NCBI RefSeq assembly: GCF_964355755.1
Contig: NC_092670.1
Coordinates: 18,971,201-19,035,200, forward strand
DNA: 64,000 nucleotides
Direction: 5' to 3'
DNA from: Antedon mediterranea
Lineage: Eukaryota; Echinodermata; Crinoidea; Comatulida; Antedonidae
A program made the translations under genes and the position numbers. Positions 23,941-38,439 of the stretch are shown piece after piece. Position 1 is the stretch's first letter; each line of letters opens with the position of its first letter. A model generated the notes under the pieces. The model searched no databases and had not been told where the DNA came from. It saw nothing but the letters and a program-made list of their open reading frames with translations.

Positions 23941-24259
23941 ATAGGTTAATATACATGGAATTAAAGTGTAGGCCTACCAAACATTTTTGAAAAAGATATT
24001 ATTAGATATCATAATCGGGTTATGTTTATGCTGTAGGAAAAAGGAGAATCAACGTAAACGAATACTTAATCTATGCCTACTATGATTCCGGTAAATGCAC
24101 TGTACATAGCCGTATACCTGCCCTGACATATGACAAATAAGACATTTATTATTTGTCATCCTTCAGGGCAGGTTATTGTAATATAACGATACTTTTATAT
24201 TTAAGAAATTGACCTTTGTATCGGAATTCAAATAGGTTCACAAACTTGACCCAGAAAGT

Positions 24260-25611
24260 TACGAAAGCCCATTAATGCCATTTGAAGTATATGTTTTTCG
24301 AACGTAATCCGTTCTAACGAATTAGTAATTCGTTTGAACGGATTAATAATCTGTTCAAACGAATTAGTAATCCGTTCAAACGAATTGCAACATATACAAC
24401 AAGTGCCATTTAAAGTATATGTTGTAATTCGTTTAAACGGATTACTAATCCGTTCAAACGAATTACTAATTTGTTTAAATGGATTACTAATTTGTTCAAA
24501 CGAATTACTAATTCGTTCAAACGAATTAATAATTTGTTTAAACGGATTACTAATTTGTTTAAACGAATTAATAATTTGTTTAAACGGATTACTAATTTGT
24601 TTAAACAAATTAGTAATTTGTTTAAACAAATTAATAATTTGTTTAAACAAATTAATAATTTGTTTAAACAAATTAATAATTTGTTTAAACAAATTAATAA
24701 TTTGTTTAAACGGATTACTAATCTGTTTGAACGAATTAGTAATTCGTTTGAACGAATTAGTAATCCGTTTAAACAAATTAGTAATTTGTTTAAACAAATT
24801 AATAATTTGTTTAAACGGATTACTAATTCGTTTAAACGAATTAGTAATCCGTTCAAACGAATTGCAACATACACAACAAGTGCCATTTAAAGTATATGTT
24901 GTAATTCGTTTGAACGGATTACTAATCCGTTCAAACAAATTACTAATTTGTTTAAACGGATTACTAATTTGTTCAAACGAATTAGTAATCCGTTTAAACA
25001 AATTAATAATTTGTTTGAACGGATTAGTAATCCGTTCAAACGGATTACTAATCTGTTTAAACGAATTACTAATTCGTTTAAACGAATTATTAATCCGTTT
25101 AAACAAATTATTAATTTGTTTAAACAAATTAATAATTTGTTTAAACAGATTACTAATTCGTTCAAACGAATTACTAATTCGTTCAAACAGATTAGTAATC
25201 CGTTTAAACAAATTATTAATTTGTTTAAACAAATTATTAATTTGTTTAAACGGATTACTAATTCGTTTGAACGAATTAGTAATCCGTTTAAACAAATTAT
25301 TAATTCGTTTAAACAAATTAGTAATCCGTTTAAACAAATTAGTAATTCGTTTGAACGAATTAGTAATTCGTTTGAACAAATTAGTAATCCGTTTAAACAA
25401 ATTAGTAATTCGTTTGAACGGATTAGTAATCCGTTTAAACGAATTACAACATATACTTTAAATGGCACTTGTTGTATATGTTTCAATTCGTTTGAACGGA
25501 TTACTAATTCGTTTGAACAGATTATTAATCCGTTCAAACGAATTACTAATTCGTTATAACGGATTACGTTCGAAAAACATATACTTAAAATGGCATTAAT
25601 GGGCTTTCGTA
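24260..25611. mobile_element. 1352-bp foldback element built of a 21-bp repeat
   Basis: The ends are inverted: TACGAAAGCCCATTAATGCC on the left, GGCATTAATGGGCTTTCGTA on the right. GAAAGT is duplicated on both sides (24254-24259, 25612-25617) and is single in the intact 3' LTR, so insertion is certain. The interior is an array of about 21 bp units, AAACAAATTAATAATTTGTTT and variants, each nearly palindromic, broken by three ~37-bp spacers (CAACATATAC...GTATATGTTG) near 24387, 24865 and 25447. Because 21 is a multiple of three and the unit lacks in-frame stops, frames of up to 390 codons are open on both strands. They encode only heptad repeats such as FKRITNL and are not credible genes. Confidence 0.92.
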
Positions 25612-26135
25612 GAAAGTCCAGAGGAGAGTTTGTCCAGATGTTTTAAAATAGAGTCCCTAAAGAAAACACTTAGCTTAACTTTGTGACTGTTCCCATCGTA
25701 AAACAATAGATATTGACAGTTTTAAGCAGAGATTCGACAGGGCCAATTCATCATTGTAACCTCCCCAGATAAGATCAATCATTCCCACTTAAACACCCCT
25801 GGACCAACTTAGGACCAATCGTTACCCTCACAGATTACGTAATGACATTATGCAAATGAACTGAGCCAATATACTCCCAAGTTTCAGAAGAGCCCAGACA
25901 CACCTCACAGCCACTTCTTCAGAAGAACATCCACACCTCACAGCCACTTCTTCAGAAGCAGACCTACACACTTCACACCTCACCGACAGCATCATTGATC
26001 CTCCGTTCCTTATCTATACTTATAGTTGTATATTGTACTGAAGTATTATACTGAATAAACAATATATGTGTTACGACAGTCAAGCGAGTCAGAGTCTTCA
26101 TTAGTACCTCAACAACAACGCAACATTATATTACA

Positions 26136-26165
26136 TGGTGGAAGACCCAAATTTCATAAGGAACA
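26136..26165 (+). promoter_or_regulatory. Primer-binding site region of the LTR element
   Basis: TGG follows directly on the LTR end, as needed to pair with the CCA end of a tRNA primer. The tRNA could not be identified from the text. Confidence 0.5.
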
Positions 26166-26267
26166 GAGTGAGAAAACAAGAAATAAACACTTAACAAGAC
26201 ACGAAGACGAAGACAAAAATAACCATATTTGTTTGAAAGGAGAAAACCAGAAATTTACTTTGACTCA

Positions 26268-26469
26268 AAAGACAAGCTGAAATTATATTTGAATGAGATC
26301 GAGACAAGCAGAAATTTTATCAAATTATTACCATTGGATGAAGACAAAGAAGATAATCGAGGAAGACACAAAAGACAAGCTGAAATTATATTTGAATGAG
26401 ATCGAGACAAGCAGAAATTTTATCAAATTATAACCATTGGATAAAGACAAAGAAGATAATCGAGGAAGA
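26268..26469. repeat. ~100-bp tandem duplication in the element's leader
   Basis: AAAGACAAGCTGAAATTATA through AATCGAGGAAGAC occurs twice head to tail with few differences, upstream of gag. Confidence 0.85.
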
Positions 26470-26870
26470 CCCAAGAAGAATCAAAACAGAAGCAAGCGGA
26501 CAAGAACTGTTTCGTTTGGACACTTTCAACTTCACGCCGTTTTTTTTTGTTTTTTTTTTTGATCGTTTTTTAACATTTACTTTTTTTGAACATTGATGAA
26601 CACCTTTCGCATTTTTTTTGAATTCGTTGTTTGAAAAGTTGAACATTGATGAGCACTTTAACATTTCTTTAATTCGTTGTTTGAACATTTAAACATTTTT
26701 GAACACTTTTTGCATTCCTTTAATTCATTTCTAATTGGATCCGAAGCATTTGGGGTAAGTCAAAACCATTTTGATTTTTGATTTGTAACCTTGATTGAAA
26801 AGTGAGAGTTTACATATATATATACACTAAATTGTTTTTGATATTTGATTAATAATTAATATTATAAAGT

Positions 26871-27455
26871 ATGGTCGACATTGTTGATAACGAAGTAATT
26901 TTAAATGAGCCCGTCAATCCTCACCCCGTGCCCCACCTAAGCCAAACCGATTTCCTTCCCAAAAGATATGACGGTTCCATAACCGATCACGACCAATGTA
27001 GTGCACATTACTTATCGTTTACCGACTACCTTGAGGCCCACACTTTAGAAAACCATGTAAACAATGCCCAATTAATTAATGTAATAAGTATTTTCAAACG
27101 TAGCCTTCAGGGCCAAGCTAGACTCTGGATCGAGGGAAAGCAGTTCGATTCACTGGAATCCTTAAAAACCCAATTCATCAACAGGTTTAGTAAAAACAAA
27201 TCAATCTATGCGCACATAAGAGAATACGATTCAATTACTTACACCACTGGCGACAACGCCGAAAAGCACTTAACCAAAATCAAACAAGCCGCAGATAGAA
27301 TTGGATACGCTGACCAGCAGATAAAGAATAAATTTATTTCGACCCTTCCACCAAAATGTAGAGCAGCTGTAGCCATGTCCACCCCAATCGATGCCACTAT
27401 TGACAATATCGTAAATAGCACACAAAATTACCTTGAATTTATGTCGATTGATTGA
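26871..27455 (+). CDS. Retrotransposon gag protein
   Basis: An intact frame of 194 residues inside the LTR element. It carries the central pattern of the Retrotrans_gag (Ty3/gypsy-type capsid) family: LQGQARLWIEG, then SLESLKTQFINRF, then a helical segment with ADRIGYADQQIKNKF and LPP. No CCHC zinc knuckle follows, and no protease or RT is encoded downstream, so it is a minimal capsid-like protein. The frame has no stop or shift, which fits the youth of the insertion. Start chosen at the first ATG. Confidence 0.85.
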   Translation: MVDIVDNEVILNEPVNPHPVPHLSQTDFLPKRYDGSITDHDQCSAHYLSFTDYLEAHTLENHVNNAQLINVISIFKRSLQGQARLWIEGKQFDSLESLKTQFINRFSKNKSIYAHIREYDSITYTTGDNAEKHLTKIKQAADRIGYADQQIKNKFISTLPPKCRAAVAMSTPIDATIDNIVNSTQNYLEFMSID

Positions 27456-27969
27456 AATCGTAATTACCTGTGAATATAAATGCTTAAATCGATAAAGTTG
27501 TGACGATAACGATATATTGTGGATAAGTTTGTGTCAACGGGACACACACATTTGTTTCTTTTAAAGTTTTAAGTGATTAAGTTTGATATTTTGATTTTAG
27601 GCTAATCAGCCACAGTTTTCTTGAGTTTTATGTTTTGATTTGATGATTTATGTTTGAAGACCATTAGAACGCGATGAGTCGTCGCACGATTTGATGTATG
27701 TTCAATGTAACATACTATTTTTAAGTTTTGTATTTTTATTTTTAACTGATTTATGTTTGATTTACGCGAATTTTATACCAAATTCATTTTTGATTTTAAT
27801 TTTTTTTAAGAGAGAGAAGAGAGAGAGTGAAAGTGATAAGGTTACACTTCAGAGTCAATGGTTCTGGCTAACTCAATTTTGCTTATATGTATAATAATGT
27901 TTTTTTTTCTTTTATATAACTTTAATTTTGCATGCCACTATTATAACCATTTTTATATTTTAAATAGAT

Positions 27970-27999
27970 TAGAAGAAAAAAAAAAGGGAAACAGAGGGA
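27970..27999 (+). promoter_or_regulatory. Polypurine tract of the LTR element
   Basis: A run of A followed by GGGAAACAGAGGGA immediately precedes the 3' LTR, the expected plus-strand primer site. Confidence 0.75.
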
Positions 28000-29290
28000 T
28001 GTAATATAACGATATACTTTTATATTTAAGAAATTGACCTTTGTATCGGAATTCAAATAGGTTCACAAACTTGACCCAGAAAGTCCAGAGGAGAGTTTGT
28101 CCAGATGTTTTAATGACCATTTAGTTTATAATAGAGTCCCTAAAGAAAACACTTAGCTTAACTTTGTGACTGTTCCCATCGTAAAACAATTAGATATTGA
28201 CAGTTTTAAGCAGAGATTCGACAGGGCCAATTCATCATTGTAACCTCCCCAGATAAGATCAATCATTCCCACTTAAACACCCGTGGACCAACTTAGGACC
28301 AATCGTTACCCTCACAGATTACGTAATGACATTATGCAAATGAACTGAGCCAATATACTCCCAAGTTTCAGAAGAGCCCAGACACACCTCACAGCCACTT
28401 CTTCAGAAGAACATCCACACCTCACAGCCACTTCTTCAGAAGCAGACCTACACACTTCACACCTCACCGACAGCATCATTGATCCTCCGTTCCTTATCTA
28501 TACTTATAGTTGTATATTGTACTGAAGTATTATACTGAATAAACAATGTGTTACGACAGTCAAGCGAGTCAGAGTCTTCATTAGTATCTCAACAACAACG
28601 CAACATTATATTACATTATTGTATGATTCCACTGTACATAGTCGTATACCTGCCCTGACGTATGACAAATAAGACATTTATTATTTGTCAGCCTTCAGGG
28701 CAGGTATGGTTCCACTGTACATAGCCGCGTATACCTGCCCTGACGTATGACAAATAAGACATTATTATTTGTCATCCTTCATGGCAGGTACGTATTGTAA
28801 TGATTCCACTGTACATAGCCGTATACCTGCCCTGACGTATGACAAATAAGACATTTATTATTTTTCATCCTTCAGGACAGGTATTGTATGATTCCACTGT
28901 ACATAGCCGTATACCTGCTCTGACGTATGACAAATAATAAATGTCTTATTTGTCATACGTCAGGGCAGGTATATACGACTATGTACAGTGGAATCATACA
29001 ATAACCTGCCCTGAAGGCAGGATGACAAATAATAAATGTCTTATTTGTCATACGTCAGGGCAGGTATACGGCTATGTACAGTGGAATCATACAATACCTG
29101 TCCTGAAGGATGACAAATATTAAATGTCTTATTTGTCATACGTCAGGGCAGGTATACGACTATGTACAGTGGAACCATACCATACCTGCCCTGAAGAATG
29201 ACAAATAATCAATATCTTATTTGTCATACGTCAGGGCAGGTATACGACTATGTACAGTGGAATCATACAATCCTGCCCTGAAGGATGACA

Positions 29291-30179
29291 GGCGCTAGTT
29301 CCGTTTCGCACCTGTTTTTATTTCGACTTCCTTTTGACTCCAAATTGTTAAAAGCAACTTATTGTGAATACCACACCTTAAAATTGGGCCTCATAAGTAC
29401 TTTTATGAAGAAGAATCACATAAAAAGTAACAAATAAATCCAATTGATGATTTTACAGACATGTTTCTCGCATACCGTTCGCGAATTTAGCATACTCGAA
29501 GTTCAATATTTTCGTTTCTATGGAGCGCCAAAAGAGCAACAAGAATAGATGGTTAAAAACTCAGTGGAATGCGTCTTCTTTTAATGAATTTTATTATTGA
29601 AATACACGTTTAATTTTAATATATTTTGTCAATAAAAATGCTGTAACATTTTACTGCTAATAATTTGCTGTTTTCAAATAGCAACCAACCCTAGACCTAA
29701 GAGTAAGACTAAGACGAATATTATTTAGATCAGGTATACCCCCTACAGTACATGTAATATGATGATGAATTTGTCGATTTTCATTCCTAAAAGTTCCTGC
29801 AAAAACCATGTACAGTATCAACAGTAATATTTTTGTTGCATTGACATTGACAAAATATGATAAAATTGAACGTAATTTTCACCAATAAATGCATTAAATA
29901 TACCCAATTTACTGAGTTTTTAGCCTTCTATTATGATTGCTCTTTTGGCGCTCCATAGAAACAACAACATTGAACATGGAGTATGCGAAATTCACGAACC
30001 GATGTGCGAGAAATATGTCAGTAAATTCATCAATTTAAAGGATTTATTTTTTACTTTTTGTGTGATCTCCTTCGTAAAAGTATTTTTGATGCCTAATTCT
30101 AAGGTGTGGTACTCACGATAAAGTTACTTAACCAATTTTGAGTCGAAATAAACGACAGGTGCGAAACGGAACTAGCGCC
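29291..30179. mobile_element. 889-bp hAT-like non-autonomous element with ~250-bp inverted ends
   Basis: It starts GGCGCTAGTTCCGTTTCGCA and ends TGCGAAACGGAACTAGCGCC. GGATGACA is duplicated on both sides (29283-29290, 30180-30187). An 8-bp duplication is typical of hAT transposons. The inverted arms extend inward to AGCGCCAAAAGAGCAA. There is no transposase frame. It interrupts a unit of the hairpin satellite. A mini-derivative lies at 2058-2141. Confidence 0.9.
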
Positions 30180-30309
30180 GGATGACAAATAATAAAATAA
30201 TGTCTTATTTGTCATACGTCAGGGCAGGTATACGGCTATGTACAGTGGAATCATACAATACCTGCCCTGAAGGATGACAAATAATAAATGTCATGTAATT
30301 TCATAATTT

Positions 30310-30509
30310 CATGTGTATTAGCCTATATAGCTGAGGAGGATGGTCTGGGAAAGCGATATACGGTAGAAAATAGCGAAGTACGAGTAAAATACTACATGGC
30401 CGGACCGCAAGTAAAATACGATATATATATGATGACGTAGTAGATATCTACACATGCGTAGAAGAACTCCTGGATTGGAGTAGGGAGGCTCGGAGATTTA
30501 GATCCTTCC
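30310..30509. repeat. Right arm of the inverted duplication of the STK19 upstream region
   Basis: It is the reverse complement of 20151-20350 with scattered differences. If the left arm holds STK19 promoter activity, this copy would point to the right, toward 30510 and beyond. Confidence 0.8.
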
Positions 30510-30515
30510 CCGCGG

Positions 30516-31478
30516 GAAGACCAAATATACCGTATTGGTAGGTTGAACACGGTCGACAATTTAACACAATACGCGTCTGTAACAAAGTCTAATGGGCTGT
30601 ATTATAGGTGCCGAATCGGTGATTAATTATTCTGATCTTGATAGAGAGCATAGAAAAAACAGTATCTTCATAGAATTCTGCTATATGTATATTATTAGTA
30701 TTACTGTAAATTGTTTTGAATGTAAATATTTAATTTGGATACTGAATAAATATTGTATGAAGTGTAAAAAAGGAAAATACTTGTACAGTATTACTGTACA
30801 GGTATATTAAATTATTCTTTTGTTTTAATAGATATTGGTGACCAATTCATCAACGTCTGCCAGTATAAGGTAAAAACTGTCTGAAATATATTATGTCAAG
30901 GTACAGTATGTCCAGGAACAACAAATAAAACCTAATTTATTAGTAAAAATTATTTTTAATTCAAATAATCACTCTTCATGACATCTACCTCAATGAGGCA
31001 ATTAATTAATTTATTGGTAAATTGATTTATTATGTAACATTACTTGCCACAAAACCATCACATTGTATAAAATATTAAATTCAATAGAAATTATTTATTA
31101 AAAGCATTCTTTGAGTGCTACACATAAGTTAAATAGTAAATCCTAGGTTACATTTCTCAATGTACAGTATTATAATAGTAAGTTTCAAACCAGGAAAATG
31201 TGTACATTTTTATCTCTTGGTTGTCATACACTTGCTCTTTACTATAAGCTTTGCTCAATACTTGTAATAAACATTGCACATTGAGGAATGAGCAGAAAAG
31301 TATAATACTGTAGAGGTTTGGAGAATAAGTTTTATTTTATTTAAATTCATTCAACAGCGGGAAACCCGCCCCTTACAGAATGGAAGAAACAGAATAAACA
31401 GTAAGGATATATACCTAATGAACAGTAGATAGGTGGTCCAATATTATCAATTCATAATAAGTTGATTTGAATTCTAAA
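30516..31478. other. Intergenic, 3' flank of ALG1
   Basis: AT-rich, with many TACAGTA words. AATAAA on the minus strand at 31331-31336 lies 143 bp past the ALG1 stop and is its likely poly(A) signal. No supported gene was found. Confidence 0.5.
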
Positions 31479-34400
31479 TCATATATAAAGGGTGGGCTTG
31501 ACTTTGTCAGTCCAGCTTTCTTGCCAACGATAAGCTTGGAAAGATTTCAGGTTCTCACGAAATGTCTTCAATTTGTTCTGTTTTTCTGGAAAACCTCTCA
31601 GAAGAATCTACAAAAATAACAATGTTTATATACAGTTTAGAAAATTTGGAACCCAAAAAATGGCAGAGTCAAAAAAGCGATGGGATGTTATGTAATGGAG
31701 AAACTGTTATATACAATACTCAAGGTGGTGAAATAGAGAAAGGTAAGGGAACAAATCTTATAGGTGTCATTAACACTCAAGAGTTGCGTTACTTAACATT
31801 CCCTTACCTGTAGCTGCTCGGCAAGTTCTGCTTCGGTTTTGAAAATCAATCCGTTTTCGTTATGCTTCACCAACTCGTCCAAACTAAAGCAAAACAGAAC
31901 AAAGCAAAATGAGTATAAAAAAAAATGAATTAATTTAAGAAAAGTGAGTCAACATTGTTGGGTTTAACTTACCAATTAAAATCAATAGCACAGACTGGAA
32001 GACCACAACCAAACATGTCAACTACTTTCATTGGAAGATCTAGACCACTTGATGATGTATGCAGACACACACCAATGTCAGCAGAACCTAGTTTACAAAA
32101 ATACATGGAACAATTAAAGCTGGAAAAGAAATTCAATTAAACTGGTAGGATTGCAATTGATTTATTGATTGCTCTATGATTGATCGATTGTACTATAATC
32201 TAATGTAACAGAATGAAAACCCTTTCTTCTTTGCAATCACATACCTAATAATAGGGGATATTCTTCTGCAGCTAGCCAGGGTGTACATATATTGACGTGT
32301 TTGAAGTTCATTTTAGCAATTTCTTGTTGGTAAAATTTCTTCTGTGGCCCTTTGCCAGTGATAGCACAAACTAGGTTTGGTAGATGGCTGGACTTTCCAC
32401 CGGCTATTTTTGCTTTTTCATATACTATGGTAAAAACATATGGTTACTTGGTAGAGAAATAGGTAATTGACATAGAATTAAAATCTAAAAAATATGTACT
32501 CAAACAGCGCACTGCAGATTCTGTGGCGAGAGGGATGCCCTGATGGTATTTAGTCTTTTTGATGAAGCCATAACGATGAAGTCAAAAGGAGAGATATCAC
32601 ATTTGGAGTACAATGTACAACATATGAGATTTGAAGACTGTCGGGTCGAAAATATTACTAGTTGCACTATTGACTATTTTTTAGTCTTCTTACATTCTAG
32701 TGCTCCAAGGAGTATGGAGAAGTCTTCATCTTCTGTCCAACTTGTACTACTGATCACTAAGGCTGGTCTGTCCGATTTCTCTACTACACCAGATGATCTT
32801 GTGTCTTCAGTGAATGCTGTCTTGATGCCTCTGGTGCTGCCATCACCAAATCCAAAGTAATCTTCAGAAAGCTTAAGGAACAACTGTGGTCAAAATTAAT
32901 AAAAAGAAAATCAAGGAATTTTGCATACCTAATGAGGTTGTCTTTGTAAAAGCATATGAAAGGAAATAGTGTGAACTGTGTTTACTCTGCAGAATGTTTA
33001 ACGATGGAACATTGTTCCATGATTTAACTAACCTCATGCTTTTGCGTTAGTGGTGTTTCTTTGAAGATCTCTGGTGGGCGGTCATAGAGTGTACATGCTT
33101 TGATTGACCAGTTTTTCTGTAAATCTTCTTTCATTGCATTTGTAACACAAAAATGACCATCAGCTTTTTTACCAAAGAATTTCTCAAACCTTAAAAAATG
33201 ATAAGATACATTAGACTTAAGCTCTGTCTACACTATCATACTTTATGTGATGTGCCCAAATATGGACTATAATGATGTCATCACTATTATATTTGGGCAT
33301 ATAGCTACCATATTTGGGCAAAACTACCATATTTGGGAACATCACACTTTTTTTTGCAAACTAGTTTGGATAGTGTAGACACACTTAATACTTTGAGGCT
33401 AATCCTATTGACTTAACTTACTAATATTTTGGTACATTTTTACTTGATAATTTTAATCTTGAATGCAGTCACTACCATATTTGGGCACACTTTTTTGGCA
33501 CATAAAGTTTGATAGTGTAGCTTAAAGTACTGTTGAGCTGTATTTGTCACAACACATAATGTTGCTACAGCACTGTAAAGACTAGTTTAGAATTAATCCA
33601 AAAGAGTAATTACCATTTAGCAAATCTAACCAGAGGGTTCCAACTACCCAAGCTCAATCCTAGGATTGTGTAACCATAGTTATGCCAATCAATGATGTAT
33701 TTACTACCGTAGATTAAACGAACAAACCATGCAACAAACAATGTTGGTATTGAAGGAGGATTCTGCAAAAGAAAACACACATAATATTTAAATCTACTAT
33801 TTATGTATTTACAGCATACAGTATTATACAAAGATACTGCTGTTACAATCTTCCTTTCTACATTTGTTTGTTTTTCTCTCACCTGCACCATGATATGTGA
33901 TGGCCATTTGATATTGAAGAAAAGCACAAAAAACAATTGGCAGACTTGAAAGAGCACCTTGATGACATACTGGAAAATCTTTGGTAAAACTGGAAATTAA
34001 AAAATGTAGTTATATTTTCAATTAAAACAATAGTAAGCATGTGATTTAAAAATGTAAATACTGTAATTTATCACAAGTGTATGTTTATTTTATATAATAT
34101 ATTGCTTAGTCTTACATTGTGGAAGTTTTGGTGGTTCACGTAGTATATGCCTCTTGATTCTTGTATTGTTTACAATATCTGGATGTGGAATTGAACCTAA
34201 AAAATTAAAAATGACAAAATGAATTAAAAGAAAAGGTGCAAAAAATATAGTTATTTATTCCAGTCCACATTAATGCCAGACTTTCGTAGGAAAAATTTAA
34301 AGATCATTTAATTCGCCATTTTTCAGATGAGATGTTATTGTTAAGATTCGAAAGATTTTTTTGCGATTTGAGTGTTTCTAGATAAATATTATGGTTGATC

Positions 34401-34777
34401 ATGAATGATGGTCAGGAGCCCATAATACCTTGCTCTTTAAATTTAATGATTTTGGTTGGCAGAAAAGTCATAGTCGCACCCACAAACAAAGAATGATTTC
34501 AAATGCATTTACCTCCATATCCTACTATATCTACATCAAACTTGAGCTTAGCAAATGACAGTGCATGGTACTGCATACGCGGACTCCTCCCTATATCTCC
34601 AAGAACAATTATACAGGCCTGGGATCCAGAACGGGCTATTCGAAAACCAGAAGCCATATACAAAAACAAAATAGTTACGAACATGAGGCTGTATAATTCG
34701 TTAAAATACAGATAAACCTCCATGAACGTTATCAGTGATAACTGCAATATAAGATCAAGGTGCTTAACTTTACTCAT
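31479..34777 (-). CDS. ALG1: Chitobiosyldiphosphodolichol beta-mannosyltransferase
   Basis: Ten exons, 5' to 3': 34513-34777, 34116-34196, 33883-33989, 33614-33762, 33033-33189, 32694-32883, 32245-32424, 31973-32087, 31808-31883, 31479-31607. They join in phase to 482 residues; human ALG1 has 464. A hydrophobic N-terminal stretch ([15 protein letters not shown]) is the membrane anchor. The GT33 glycosyltransferase follows: [75 protein letters not shown], and the nucleotide-sugar site block [19 protein letters not shown]. Relatives add the first mannose (from GDP-mannose) to GlcNAc2-PP-dolichol on the cytosolic face of the ER in N-glycan assembly. It is complete. It shares a 221-bp divergent promoter with DDX47. 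Confidence 0.96.
33220..33523. mobile_element. MITE family B copy plus a partial copy
   Basis: A full copy at about 33220-33395 (CTCTGTCTACACTATCATAC to TTGGATAGTGTAGACACACT) and a fragment at about 33463-33523 (CACTACCATATTTGGGCACA to TTGATAGTGTAG). Both lie in an ALG1 intron. Confidence 0.7.
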
Positions 34778-34998
34778 CGTAGTTTATATGTCGTTATGTT
34801 TATGAAAAAAAAGTTAGCCCAAAAGCCCTAGGCCTAGGCCCAAATTTTACAACTTTCAACTTGCGCGACGACAGAGCGACTCGAATACCCAGCGACTCAT
34901 CATGTGTGTACGTACGTACGTGAATGGTGTCTTTAGTTGTAGAGGGCGTGCTTCTACGAAAGTTTATCGAGTTTAAAAACCATGCCACACACGAAAAA
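34778..34998. promoter_or_regulatory. Divergent ALG1/DDX47 promoter
   Basis: Only 221 bp separate the two start codons, which face away from each other. The segment is richer in G+C than its surroundings, with CCCTAGGCCTAGGCCCAAAT at 34826-34845 and GTACGTACGTACGTG at 34908-34922. No TATA box is visible. A shared bidirectional promoter is the simplest reading. Confidence 0.7.
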
Positions 34999-38201
<3,203 letters not shown>

Positions 38202-38439
38202 TAACTTTCCCTCAAACTAGGTTGCTTAATTTTGAGTCTATAAATAATACTGTTGACATTTATTTTATTATACCATACACCATACACTCTTCATTTATTG
38301 TATGTATTGTACATACAGCAGTACCGTGTTAAAGTTATAAAGTCAGCCAATTGTAAAATGCAGACTTGCCTTAGTGATAATAAATTGTCTCCAGTCCTCT
38401 TTTCAACATAAATGGATTTGGCCCGTAGAAAAGGATTAC

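Larger units (their letters stand above)
24177..28615 (+). mobile_element. Gag-only LTR retrotransposon
   Basis: The LTRs are 24177-26135 (enlarged by a nested insertion) and 28000-28615 (616 bp). Both start TGTAATATAA and end TTATATTACA. TTAT flanks both sides (24173-24176 and 28616-28619), a 4-bp target duplication. The internal region starts TGGTGGAAGACCC (primer-binding site position) and ends with a purine tract before 28000. Apart from indels, the LTRs differ at very few bases, so insertion was recent. Only a gag frame is present, with no protease, RT or integrase, so it must borrow enzymes. This matches the group called TR-GAG or LARD-type elements. Confidence 0.88.
24060..30300. repeat. 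Hairpin satellite array, interrupted by two mobile elements
   Basis: About ten copies of a ~57-bp palindrome, CCTGCCCTGACGTATGACAA ... TTGTCATCCTTCAGGGCAGG, joined by a ~30-bp linker containing TGATTCCACTGTACATAG. Copies lie at 24118-24173, then 28650-29290 and 30179-30295. Linker orientation reverses near 28940, so the array is itself an inverted repeat. An LTR retrotransposon separates the first copy from the rest, and a hAT-like element splits one late copy. Confidence 0.85.

Noticed and set aside
24228-25559. Long open frames (up to 390 codons) on both strands encoding heptad repeats
   Set aside because: They arise because the 21-bp satellite unit is a multiple of three without stops. 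Several overlapping frames on opposite strands encode near-equivalent repeats, and the block is an inserted foldback element.
24060-30300. Hairpin array considered as a CRISPR array
   Set aside because: The repeats are palindromes with constant, not variable, linkers in an animal genome; there are no cas genes.
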